The notes beneath the pieces were generated by a model, which was not told where the DNA came from, did not search any database, and saw nothing but the letters and a program-made list of their open reading frames with translations. Position numbers and translations under genes: made by a program. Shown one piece after another: positions 1-7,301 of a DNA stretch of 41,403 nt. The stretch covers positions 1-41,403 of the forward strand of contig NZ_CAMIHH010000017.1 of the NCBI RefSeq assembly GCF_946220915.1, in the 5' to 3' direction. Each line of letters begins with the position of its first letter. Position 1 is the stretch's first letter. The DNA is from an uncultured Flavobacterium sp. (GTDB taxonomy: Bacteria > Bacteroidota > Bacteroidia > Flavobacteriales > Flavobacteriaceae).

Positions 1-944
1 CGCTTTTCGCTGAGTGGATGACCTTTGTAACGCGAGATGATTTCCAAAGCTTGTGGCAACAGGGGAACATTGGTTTCTGAACCGGTTTTCTGCCTTTCAG
101 TCATAATCCATGGCTCACCATCAATGCCAGTTTTAATGTCTGATTCTTTTAGGTTGAAAACGTCAATATAAGCCAAGCCTGTATAACATTGGAATACAAA
201 AATATCGCGTACTAATTCAAGTCTCGTTGTAGAAAAACTATGGCTCTCGATTTTTAGGAGTTCTTCCCTGCTTAAAGGCTTTTTATTGGTCTTCGTCTTT
301 TTCCCCTTGAAAAGTTTAAAAGGGTCAACCGTTATAATTTCCTTTGCAATTGCCCGTAATACTATCTTTTTAAAATTCGATATATATTTCAACGTAGTAT
401 TATTACAGCATCCTTTGACCGTTTTAAGGTAGAATTCATAATCTTTAACAAACTGGAAATTCAGCTCCCTAAATTCCAGATCATCTACCCTGTACTTAAA
501 CTTTATAAAATCCCTGACGTGAGATTTAGCGGTAACAAAACGTTCAAGTGTTCCTGCTGAATATTCTTTTGGTACAAGGGCTTTGACTTCGTCGTTGTGA
601 AGTTGGAATTCTTCCAGAACCTTTGCCCTGGAAGCAACCTTTCCCTTGACATAATCGATAAGCTTTTGTGCAGTGATTGTTTCCTCGGCATAGATAAGAT
701 CAGCTTTTCTCTTATTTACTTTGACGGTTATTGCATCAAGCACATTGTTTAGGACGCGTGCATCTTCCTTGCTCCCGGTTGCACGTTCTGTTTTTTGATC
801 CCACCTGGTTAAATCCCAGGTACATTTAATAGATGTCTCTTTAGGAATACCGTCAACGGTTATTCTCAAATAAATAGACCTGATATTGGTCTTTCTTCGC
901 GGAGTCCTCAAAAAGAAGGTTAATCCAAAACTGCTTTCCAACAT
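1..944 (-). CDS. Tyrosine recombinase/integrase, C-terminus off window
   Basis: The reading frame is open from the ATG at 944 down to the window edge, giving about 314 residues. The N-terminal ~75 residues (RSIYLRITVDG, then KCTWDLTRWDQ) resemble the arm-type DNA-binding domain of Bacteroidota integrases. Residues ~130-215 fit a SAM-like core-binding domain (KDYEFYLK). The catalytic domain begins near KKPLSREELLKIE. The segment CYTGLAYIDV sits where most tyrosine recombinases carry the first catalytic Arg (TGLR); here it is Ala, as in some Bacteroidota conjugative-transposon integrases. QKTGSETNVPLLP is the beta-hairpin Lys region. The remaining catalytic residues (HxxR, H/W, Tyr) would lie off-window. 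The gene lies downstream of tRNA-Ser on the same strand, the usual arrangement for an island integrated at a tRNA 3' end. Subfamily is inferred. Confidence 0.88.
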   Translation of the reverse strand, partial: MLESSFGLTFFLRTPRRKTNIRSIYLRITVDGIPKETSIKCTWDLTRWDQKTERATGSKEDARVLNNVLDAITVKVNKRKADLIYAEETITAQKLIDYVKGKVASRAKVLEEFQLHNDEVKALVPKEYSAGTLERFVTAKSHVRDFIKFKYRVDDLEFRELNFQFVKDYEFYLKTVKGCCNNTTLKYISNFKKIVLRAIAKEIITVDPFKLFKGKKTKTNKKPLSREELLKIESHSFSTTRLELVRDIFVFQCYTGLAYIDVFNLKESDIKTGIDGEPWIMTERQKTGSETNVPLLPQALEIISRYKGHPLSEK

Positions 945-1045
945 AATTCAAACATTTAAAGTTAATAAAGGTCGAACTGTTGTACTTAAAAATCAAGTCG
1001 TTAACGCACTTTACATCTTGCTAATCAATGAGTTACAAGGATTTT

Positions 1046-1079
1046 GTGGCGCACTTTTTTTTTCGGGCCTATGCGCCAC
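1046..1079. repeat. Inverted repeat upstream of integrase
   Basis: Arms GTGGCGCA (1046-1053) and TGCGCCAC (1072-1079) are perfectly complementary across an 18-nt spacer rich in T. It lies between the integrase start and tRNA-Ser. It could be a hairpin or a protein-binding site for the recombinase or an excision factor. Confidence 0.6.
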
Positions 1080-1094
1080 GAATGCACCACAAAA

Positions 1095-1130
1095 ATTTTG
1101 TGCGTTTTTGCAGATTTTGTGCATTTGCAG
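1095..1130. repeat. Tandem direct repeat, possible integrase arm sites
   Basis: Two directly abutting copies of about 18 bp: ATTTTGTGCGTTTTTGCAG (1095-1113) and ATTTTGTGCATTTGCAG (1114-1130). A partly related ATTTTGTGGCGCAC occurs at 1041. The first copy overlaps a 15-bp palindrome, CACAAAAATTTTGTG (1088-1102). Short direct repeats beside an att site are typical arm-type binding sites for tyrosine recombinases; that role is inferred here. Confidence 0.6.
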
Positions 1131-1141
1131 GCTACAAATAA

Positions 1142-1172
1142 AAAACCTGCAAAGAGATAACTTGCAGGTTTT
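1142..1172 (-). terminator. Terminator after tRNA-Ser
   Basis: An 11-bp perfect stem, AAAACCTGCAA / TTGCAGGTTTT, with a 9-nt loop. On the minus strand it is followed by a T-rich run, and it starts 45 nt past the tRNA 3' end. It would end the tRNA-Ser transcript before the integrase gene. Confidence 0.7.
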
Positions 1173-1190
1173 AAAGGATTTAAGACGTTT

Positions 1191-1210
1191 TGAACTCAAA
1201 TTTGAGTTCA
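1191..1210. repeat. Perfect 20-bp palindrome next to the tRNA 3' end
   Basis: TGAACTCAAATTTGAGTTCA is its own reverse complement and ends 6 bp from the last tRNA base. Position and symmetry suggest a recombinase, excision-factor or repressor site at the left attachment site. Confidence 0.6.
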
Positions 1211-1216
1211 TTCTCG

Positions 1217-1304
1217 CAGAGAGGAAGGGATTCGAACCCTCGATGCCCTTTTGGAGCATACACACTTTCCAGGCGTGCGCCTTCGACCACTCGGCCACCT
1301 CTCT
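1217..1304 (-). tRNA. tRNA-Ser(GGA)
   Basis: On the minus strand the acceptor stem AGAGAGG pairs with CCTCTCT, followed by discriminator G at 1217. The anticodon loop is CTGGAAA, giving anticodon GGA (reads UCC/UCU). A long variable arm (TGCTCC AAAA GGGCA) and the T-loop GGTTCGAATCC confirm a class II serine tRNA of 88 nt. CCA is not encoded. An integrase lies about 270 bp beyond its 3' end, so the 3' half is the likely integration target. Confidence 0.96.
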
Positions 1305-1355
1305 AAGTTTATTGCGGGTGCAAAAATAGGATATTAAACCGGTTTTAAAAAATTA

Positions 1356-2381
1356 TTATGATAATTCTCCGCGCAGCGAAGATTCAAACTGTGTTTTGAA
1401 ATCGGAGGGTGACAAATCCTGACCAAGCAGGTACATCATTTTAGTGATGGCGGCCTCTGTCGTTATGTCGGCACCCGAAATAACGCCAATTTCTTTGAGC
1501 ATTGTGCTGGTTTCATAATGCCCCATGTTAACGCTGCCGCCCGAACATTGCGTAACATTAACTATTTGTACCCCGTTCTGGAGGGCTTTTTGCAGTATTG
1601 ATATGAAGTAAATGTCTGTTGGGGCATTGCCAGATCCGTAGGTTTCAAGCACAACGCCCTTTAGTCCGGGAGTATTGAGTATTGAGGAAAGTACTTTTTC
1701 GTTGATGCCCGGGAACATTTTTACAATGACTACATTGTCGTCAAAATTTTTATGCACGGCCAGTTGCTTTTCCGGGTCATGCGGCAGCAGCAATTCCTTT
1801 GTTACCTTGAGGTGTACGCCGGATTCGGCCAGTGCCGGGTAGTTGGGCGACATGAAGGCATTGAAATGCTCGGCGCTAATCTTGGTAGTGCGGTTGGCCC
1901 TGTAAAGCTTGTACTCAAAATACAGGCATACCTCCCGGATTATGGGGAACTCCTTATTTCTGAGCGAGGCAATTTGTATGGCGGTAATCAGGTTTTCCTT
2001 GGCATCGGTACGCAGGTCGCCAATGGGTAGCTGCGATCCTGTGAATACTATAGGCTTATCTACGTTTTCCAGCATAAAGCTGAGTGCAGAAGCCGAATAG
2101 CTCATGGTGTCCGATCCGTGCAGTATTACAAAACCGTCATATTTTTCATAGTTATCCTCAATCAGTGCAGCCAGTTTGGCCCACTTTTGGGTGTTCATGT
2201 TAGAGGAGTCGATCGGTTTCTCAAACGAGACAGATTGGATATCGCAGTCCAGCAGGTTGAGTTCAGGGATGCGCTCGAGGAGTTTATCAAAATCGAAAAC
2301 CTTAAGGGCACCGGTGTCAAAATCCTTTACCATGCCTATGGTGCCGCCGGTATATATCAACAGGATAGCGGGCTTAGACAT
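1356..2381 (-). CDS. ansA: L-asparaginase, type I
   Basis: A 341-residue type I (cytoplasmic) asparaginase that hydrolyses L-asparagine to aspartate and ammonia. The first catalytic loop YTGGTIG is at residues 10-16, DSSN at 58-61 and HGSDT at 88-92 (commonly HGTDT). These supply the nucleophilic threonine and the Thr-Asp-Lys set of the family. There is no signal peptide, consistent with cytoplasmic location. The start codon overlaps the end of the upstream acyltransferase gene by 8 bp, so the two are probably translationally coupled. Length is normal for the family. Confidence 0.93.
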   Translation of the reverse strand: MSKPAILLIYTGGTIGMVKDFDTGALKVFDFDKLLERIPELNLLDCDIQSVSFEKPIDSSNMNTQKWAKLAALIEDNYEKYDGFVILHGSDTMSYSASALSFMLENVDKPIVFTGSQLPIGDLRTDAKENLITAIQIASLRNKEFPIIREVCLYFEYKLYRANRTTKISAEHFNAFMSPNYPALAESGVHLKVTKELLLPHDPEKQLAVHKNFDDNVVIVKMFPGINEKVLSSILNTPGLKGVVLETYGSGNAPTDIYFISILQKALQNGVQIVNVTQCSGGSVNMGHYETSTMLKEIGVISGADITTEAAITKMMYLLGQDLSPSDFKTQFESSLRGELS

Positions 2382-3507
2382 TTTGGTATTTCATTTTGTT
2401 CACAACAGGGTTGGCATAAAGTGCCAGGAAGCCCTCGCGCACAATTTTGTTCTCAATGTCAATGCGCATTTCCAGCCGCCTTTCAAACAGCTGTTTCTCT
2501 TTTTCGGTATACTGCCCTGCAAACTGAGATGTGCCGTGTAGCAGGTCGTAGGCAATGTAGTTGGTAGGCCAAAGCTTGTAGTTGTTCAGGATGGAGTCGT
2601 CAATTGCCTGCGCGAGTGCCTGTATCTGTTTGTTTTGGTTATCGTATTCGCCTGCAATTACCCCCAATTCGGCATCCAGCACATCGCCAACCTGGATGTG
2701 GATACGCTTTTTTTGTCCCATAACACCACTGATGAGCGTCATGAAATCTTCATTTTTTTCTTTAATGTACACCTCGTCATTCGCTTCGGCCATCAGCCTT
2801 GGCATCTTCAGCATATCGGTAGGGTCATACTCATACGATATGGACACCGGTACAATCCTTGCTTTCCTGAAATAATCCATCAGGTTCTCTTCATCAGATC
2901 CCATGGCAAGCATTTTCAGCACACCCTGTTGTGTAACATCATTGCCGTCTTTAGTGCGGCCTTCGCGCTGGGCGATCCATACTGAACGGTTTTCCCGGAA
3001 CAGCATCTGGTAAATGTATTCAGACATTAGCTTGGAGCTTTGCAGTAACTCACGGGGGCCAAGGTTGCGTTGCACAAGGAAGTTGCGGTTAAGTCTTGAA
3101 AGTGCATGGAGAAATGACTTTTGCACCAGGTTATCGCCAATGGCCGATGCAGTCATGATAAGCCCATGGTCATAAAGGCTAACATTGATCAGTGATGTGT
3201 CGAGTATGATATCCCTGTGGTTGGATATGTAAATGTAAGGAGTGTGTTTGTCGAGTTTTTCGAAACCGGAAGTGGTTAGCCCTTCAGAGCTTTTTTTGAG
3301 CACCATCTGGATGGCCTCGTAAATGAAATTGATCTGGAAATCCCTTATGGAATGCGTCCTGTTCAACTGCTCCAGCCAGACCGAATCCTCTGCATCGGGA
3401 AAAGTGAAGCTCATCAGGGCCTTCATCATAGGGTGGTTGGCTACACTGCGTATAGCTTCGTTAACCTCAGTATCATAGTAAGGCCTTATATGGTCAAATT
3501 TTGACAT
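2374..3507 (-). CDS. PlsC-like glycerophospholipid acyltransferase
   Basis: A 377-residue protein of the large PlsC-type acyltransferase group. The acyltransferase motif I is YISNHRDIILDTSL, which has five residues between the His and the second Asp instead of the usual HX4D. Later blocks SVWIAQREGRTKDGND and VPVSISYEYDP match motifs II-III (substrate binding and the conserved EGxR/S). It likely transfers acyl chains in phospholipid or ornithine-lipid synthesis, but the exact acceptor cannot be read from sequence. The gene overlaps ansA by 8 bp and precedes it. No clear transmembrane segment is visible. Confidence 0.78.
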   Translation of the reverse strand: MSKFDHIRPYYDTEVNEAIRSVANHPMMKALMSFTFPDAEDSVWLEQLNRTHSIRDFQINFIYEAIQMVLKKSSEGLTTSGFEKLDKHTPYIYISNHRDIILDTSLINVSLYDHGLIMTASAIGDNLVQKSFLHALSRLNRNFLVQRNLGPRELLQSSKLMSEYIYQMLFRENRSVWIAQREGRTKDGNDVTQQGVLKMLAMGSDEENLMDYFRKARIVPVSISYEYDPTDMLKMPRLMAEANDEVYIKEKNEDFMTLISGVMGQKKRIHIQVGDVLDAELGVIAGEYDNQNKQIQALAQAIDDSILNNYKLWPTNYIAYDLLHGTSQFAGQYTEKEKQLFERRLEMRIDIENKIVREGFLALYANPVVNKMKYQNV

Positions 3508-3577
3508 GTACTTCTTAAAGGGTTAAAACAATTCACAAATGAACAAAATTTTATTGACTTTAAACCGAAATTCTTTG

Positions 3578-4348
3578 TTAAATACCATAAACTGATTTAG
3601 AATTTTCAGTAGTAATGGCCGCAATTTCCCCGATTGTAATTCCATACAGCTCTGCCAGTTTCCGGGCTACATTTACCACATAGGCGCTTTCGTTCCTCTT
3701 GCCGCGAAAGGGTACGGGGGCAAGGTATGGCGCGTCGGTTTCGAGCACAATGTGCTCAAGCGGAATATCTTTAAGAAACTGGTCAATTTTGCCATTTTTA
3801 AATGTTGCCACTCCGCCAATGCCCAGTTTCATATTGTAGCCAATAGCCTTTTGTGCCTGTCCAAAATCACCTGTAAAGCAATGAAAGATGCCAAACAGGG
3901 CATTGCCTTTTTCCGACTCCAATATCTCGAATACTTCGTCAAATGCATCGCGGCAATGGATGTTGATGGGCAGCCTGTATTTTTTTGCCAGTTGTATCTG
4001 GTGTTTAAAGGCATGCTGCTGAGCTGTAAGATGGGTTTTATCCCAATACAGGTCGATGCCTATCTCGCCCACGGCATAAAACCTGTGTGCGGCAAGCTGT
4101 TCTTCTACAAAGGCCAGTTCGTCAAGATAATTTTCTTTTACGTAGGTAGGGTGCAGCCCCATCATCAGGAAAACGTTATCAGGGTATTGTTTTTCGAGCT
4201 CATACATTTGCCGGGTATAGCCGGAATCTATGGACGGCACAAAAAATCGTGTTACACCGGCATCAACTGCACGTTGTATCATGGCATCCCTGTCCTGCTG
4301 AAATTCTTCGCTGTATAAATGGGTGTGGGTATCGGTAAATATCATCAT
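3578..4348 (-). CDS. TatD family metal-dependent hydrolase
   Basis: About 256 residues from the ATG at 4348. A longer in-frame ATG at 4393 is less likely because a TAATTTTG promoter box lies between the two. The metal-binding HxH is at the N-terminus (FTDTHTHLY). GEIGIDLYWDKT, NIHCRDAF, FHCFTG and VLETDAPYLAP carry the remaining Glu/His/Asp metal ligands of the TatD amidohydrolase family. Members are cytoplasmic 3'-5' exonucleases or deoxyribonucleases. The gene is upstream of, and codirectional with, the acyltransferase-asparaginase pair with a 70-bp gap, so it may be separately transcribed. Confidence 0.92.
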   Translation of the reverse strand: MMIFTDTHTHLYSEEFQQDRDAMIQRAVDAGVTRFFVPSIDSGYTRQMYELEKQYPDNVFLMMGLHPTYVKENYLDELAFVEEQLAAHRFYAVGEIGIDLYWDKTHLTAQQHAFKHQIQLAKKYRLPINIHCRDAFDEVFEILESEKGNALFGIFHCFTGDFGQAQKAIGYNMKLGIGGVATFKNGKIDQFLKDIPLEHIVLETDAPYLAPVPFRGKRNESAYVVNVARKLAELYGITIGEIAAITTENSKSVYGI

Positions 4349-4362
4349 CAAGTATTGAGCCG

Positions 4363-4370
4363 CAAAATTA
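4363..4370 (-). promoter_or_regulatory. -7 box of tatD-like gene
   Basis: TAATTTTG on the minus strand matches the Bacteroidota -7 consensus TAnnTTTG. It lies 14 nt upstream of the preferred ATG (4348), which supports that shorter start. Confidence 0.55.
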
Positions 4371-4403
4371 CGAACCAAATTATTTAACCACAAGCAGTTT
4401 TTA

Positions 4404-4541
4404 TTTTACCACTAAGGCACAATGGCTTTTCACGTGGTTCACAAAGCAGTGCGGAGAAGCTCACAAAGCGAAGCGTAACCTTTGTGGCCTTTTCAACATT
4501 GTGCGCTTTGTGTAAAAATCTTTGTGTGCCTTGTGGTAAAA
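4404..4541. repeat. Intergenic inverted repeat, flavobacterial type
   Basis: Left arm TTTTACCACTAAGGCACAA (4404-4422) is the imperfect complement of TTGTGTGCCTTGTGGTAAAA (4522-4541). Between them are several CACAAAG/CTTTGTG words. This kind of degenerate intergenic repeat resembles ones seen in Flavobacterium. It fills the divergent gap between the TatD and retropepsin genes. Confidence 0.5.
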
Positions 4542-4559
4542 ACACAGCCTGACTTTTAC

Positions 4560-4567
4560 TACTTTTG
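4560..4567 (+). promoter_or_regulatory. -7 box of retropepsin-like gene
   Basis: TACTTTTG matches TAnnTTTG and ends only 4 nt before the preferred ATG at 4572. If used, the transcript would have almost no leader. Confidence 0.5.
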
Positions 4568-4571
4568 GCTA

Positions 4572-5009
4572 ATGGAGAATTTATACGACAGCCTCAAAAA
4601 GGCAGGTTACAAACGCGTAAAGTTTAAAATATCGAAGACCCAGCACCTGCTCATCAAAGCAAAGATCAATGGGGTGGAGGGGAAGTTCATTCTCGATACA
4701 GGTGCATCCAATAGTTGTGTCGACTTCCAGGGAATCGACTTTTTCAGCCTCGCAGCTTCCGATTCCGATACTAAGGCTGCAGGTGCAGGGGGCATAGGAA
4801 TGCTTACACAGGCTTCTGTAAAAAATAAGCTGAAGCTGGGGCATTGGTCAACCAAAAACCTGGGGCTTGTCATCTTTGATATGTCGCATGTTAACGAGGC
4901 ATTGCGTCAGTACAGGGCAAAACCGGTACATGGCATTATCGGCGCAGACATCCTCATGAAGGGCAAGGCGATCATTGATTATTATAATAATTGCTTTTAT
5001 CTCAAATAA
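4572..5009 (+). CDS. Retropepsin-like aspartic protease
   Basis: A 145-residue single-domain protein with the aspartic protease motif FILDTGASNSCVD (Asp42-Thr-Gly-Ala). The hydrophobic HGIIGADIL segment near residue 120 is the second conserved element of the clan AA retropepsin fold. Such small proteins act as homodimers, each giving one catalytic Asp. There is no signal peptide. The ATG at 4572 is preferred over an in-frame ATG 30 codons upstream because a -7 box lies just before it and the upstream residues look non-coding (intergenic repeat). The substrate is unknown. Confidence 0.82.
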   Translation: MENLYDSLKKAGYKRVKFKISKTQHLLIKAKINGVEGKFILDTGASNSCVDFQGIDFFSLAASDSDTKAAGAGGIGMLTQASVKNKLKLGHWSTKNLGLVIFDMSHVNEALRQYRAKPVHGIIGADILMKGKAIIDYYNNCFYLK

Positions 5010-5036
5010 TTAATATCATCGTGCGGTAAATTTTCA

Positions 5037-5044
5037 TAGTTTTG
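5037..5044 (+). promoter_or_regulatory. -7 box of the T9SS protein gene
   Basis: TAGTTTTG matches TAnnTTTG, 18 nt upstream of the ATG at 5063. It overlaps the more upstream in-frame ATG at 5042, arguing against that start. No clear -33 element is visible. Confidence 0.5.
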
Positions 5045-5062
5045 GCAATAAACCAATTAACT

Positions 5063-6988
5063 ATGAAAAAAACTTTACTCACAGCAATTTTTGCTTTGCC
5101 TTTTGCGGCAATAGCACAAGCCCCAATTACAACTTCGGGAGCGCAATATACCCCGCAGCAGCTTATAACCGATGTGTTCCTTGAAGGTACGGATATTACA
5201 GCCACAAACATCACATCATCTACAGGCACCAATTTTGGCAGCGTAAACGGGTTGGGCTATTTTACCAACACAGATGACAGTTTTCCTTTTGAGAAGGGCA
5301 TTATTCTTTCAACAGGTGATATTTCGCTGGCACCGGGACCCAATTCGAACATGCAGAACGCAGGGTCAGGAGGTTGGACAGGCGATGCCGATGTGCTGGC
5401 AGCCATGCAGCAAATAGCAACGGGAACGGTAACGTCTTTAAACGCTACAAAGCTGGAATTTGATTTTGTAGCGGTTTCCGACCATATCAGCATTGACTAT
5501 GTTTTTGCTTCAGAAGAATATGGCGCTTACCAGTGTGTATATTCTGATGCGTTTGTCATCATGCTTACTGATTTATCAACTGGGGCATCTTCCAACATTG
5601 CAGTAGTTCCCGGCACAATATTGCCTGTAAATGTAATTACCGTAAGGGACAATGCCAATAATAGCGGTTGTGCCTCTATGAATCCTTCTTATTTTGGGGA
5701 GTACAATGCCCAGGGCGCTGCTGCCACTGCTACCAATTTTAACGGCTATACCGTAGCAATGACAGCTGAAGCAGCACTGGAGGTGGGGCACAGCTACCAT
5801 ATTAAATTTGCCATTGCCGACAGGAACGATACAGTTTATGATTCGGCTTTGTTCGTTAATAATATGAACGTTTCCGTACCCGATTATGAAGTAAATGCAG
5901 GTGTTCCGAATGACCTGTATGCGTGCGATCATAATAATGATGGAGTCGCTACATTCAACCTCCTTTTAAATAATGATGCTATGCTGGATGGGCAGGCGCC
6001 TGAAAACTTTTCTGTTGCTTATTTTGAGACATTTGAAGATGCCGAAGCACATTCTAATGCAATAACAGATCCTGAATATTATACAAATGTACAGGCAACT
6101 ACCACAAATGGCCAGACAATATTTGCCAGGCTGTCAAGTGATTTTACTGAAAATTATGATATAGCTTCTTTTGAGATCATTACGGTTCCGGTTCCCGATG
6201 CCGGTACACCTTCGAGCATTATTGTCATTGATACGGATGGAGATGGGCAAATGCCAGTTGACCTGACGGTTGCCGAAACTGTAATTTTTAATGGTTCCGA
6301 TCCTGCTTCTTTTGAAGTTACTTACCATATTTCACAAATCGATGCTGAAACTGGCGTTCCTGCCATCTCATCACCCGCGTCGTACGTTACCCCATCAGGT
6401 ACCGTGTACTTCAGGTTGGAAAGTACAGGCTCGGACTGTTACGATACTGGCGAACTTGAAGTGATTGTACTTCCATCCGACTATGAAACACCTGCGCCCG
6501 GCGGAAATGAAGAGCAGCAATTTGAAAACGGTGATACCCTGGCCGATCTTGAGGTGGAAGGTGAAAGTGTATTGTGGTATGATAATTCCGGGCAAGCAGG
6601 CCCGCCCAACACTGCCGATACCGATAACCCGCTGCCACTTACTACTGTACTTGCTGACGGCGAAACCTACTATGCTTCACAAACCGTATACGGAATTGAG
6701 AGCGTACAGCGGCTTGCCGTAACCGTGCACACCACAATGGGTAATGGTAGAGACCTGTTCGAAGGTTTCATTTCTTACCCGAATCCGGTTAAAGATGTGA
6801 TGTATATTTCAAACACGACGGCAATTGATAATGTGGCCGTTTACAGCATTGTGGGCCAGCTGGTGCAACGCAACGCGGCAGGTACGGATACTGTATCACT
6901 TGATCTTCGAAGCCTTGCTAAAGGTATTTATATTGTGAAAGTACAATCCGGCAACACCGAAAAGACGATCAGGATCGTAAAAGACTAA
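5063..6988 (+). CDS. Secreted choice-of-anchor L protein with T9SS sorting domain
   Basis: A 641-residue exported protein. MKKTLLTAIFALPFAAIAQA is a Sec signal peptide, so translation probably starts at 5063. Residues ~25-240 resemble a choice-of-anchor L domain: GIILSTGDI, IDYVFASEEYGAYQC, SDAFVIML and DSALFVNN. The middle (VNAGVPNDLYACDHNNDGVATFNL) is the modular Asp-rich repeat type of gliding and adhesion proteins in this phylum. The final ~75 residues (ISYPNPVKDVMYI ... LAKGIYIVKV) form a type A T9SS sorting domain, so the protein should reach the cell surface or medium. The specific role is unknown; adhesion is plausible. It appears monocistronic and ends at a strong terminator. Confidence 0.88.
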   Translation: MKKTLLTAIFALPFAAIAQAPITTSGAQYTPQQLITDVFLEGTDITATNITSSTGTNFGSVNGLGYFTNTDDSFPFEKGIILSTGDISLAPGPNSNMQNAGSGGWTGDADVLAAMQQIATGTVTSLNATKLEFDFVAVSDHISIDYVFASEEYGAYQCVYSDAFVIMLTDLSTGASSNIAVVPGTILPVNVITVRDNANNSGCASMNPSYFGEYNAQGAAATATNFNGYTVAMTAEAALEVGHSYHIKFAIADRNDTVYDSALFVNNMNVSVPDYEVNAGVPNDLYACDHNNDGVATFNLLLNNDAMLDGQAPENFSVAYFETFEDAEAHSNAITDPEYYTNVQATTTNGQTIFARLSSDFTENYDIASFEIITVPVPDAGTPSSIIVIDTDGDGQMPVDLTVAETVIFNGSDPASFEVTYHISQIDAETGVPAISSPASYVTPSGTVYFRLESTGSDCYDTGELEVIVLPSDYETPAPGGNEEQQFENGDTLADLEVEGESVLWYDNSGQAGPPNTADTDNPLPLTTVLADGETYYASQTVYGIESVQRLAVTVHTTMGNGRDLFEGFISYPNPVKDVMYISNTTAIDNVAVYSIVGQLVQRNAAGTDTVSLDLRSLAKGIYIVKVQSGNTEKTIRIVKD

Positions 6989-7008
6989 TTTTTAAAATAA
7001 CTACTCTT

Positions 7009-7036
7009 AACCCACTGCATTTTCAGTGGGTTTTTT
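7009..7036 (+). terminator. Terminator of the choice-of-anchor L gene
   Basis: Stem AACCCACTG / CAGTGGGTT followed by TTTTTATT, about 20 nt after the stop codon. A typical intrinsic terminator. Confidence 0.85.
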
Positions 7037-7238
7037 ATTCTGGATATTTAAGCTTTGATAGGTATATTATCTGTCAGATCGAATTTTTGTAGATTTTTTT
7101 TCGGTAAAATTGCCTAATGGCAGAATGTGTAATTGACTTTGTTATGTAAAGGAGCAATTTTTTTTAAAATCCACGCAACCTTTTCATCCTTTCGTGCATC
7201 TGTATAATAGTCTGTCGCTTAGCGGCATCCCTATATAG
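7037..7238. other. Non-coding gap without a recognised feature
   Basis: About 200 AT-rich bases between two convergent terminators. No plausible ORF, RNA or repeat was recognised here. Confidence 0.5.
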
Positions 7239-7268
7239 AAAAAGTCCCGCCAATGGCAGGACTTTTTT
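7239..7268 (-). terminator. Terminator of odhB
   Basis: AAAAAGTCCCGCC pairs with GGCAGGACTTTTTT with one G-T pair and a 4-nt loop. It lies about 34 nt beyond the odhB stop and is followed by a short U-rich stretch on the minus strand. Confidence 0.82.
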
Positions 7269-7301
7269 GCTTTATTCATTTTTGACTTCAGGAGAATTTC
7301 C

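Noticed and set aside
886..1329. 147-codon open frame across tRNA-Ser
   Set aside because: It runs through the tRNA gene, the terminator and the repeats, and starts inside the integrase gene on the other strand.
3752..4318. Antisense frame in the TatD gene
   Set aside because: Conserved TatD motifs are on the minus strand; the antisense translation is Cys/Phe-rich noise.
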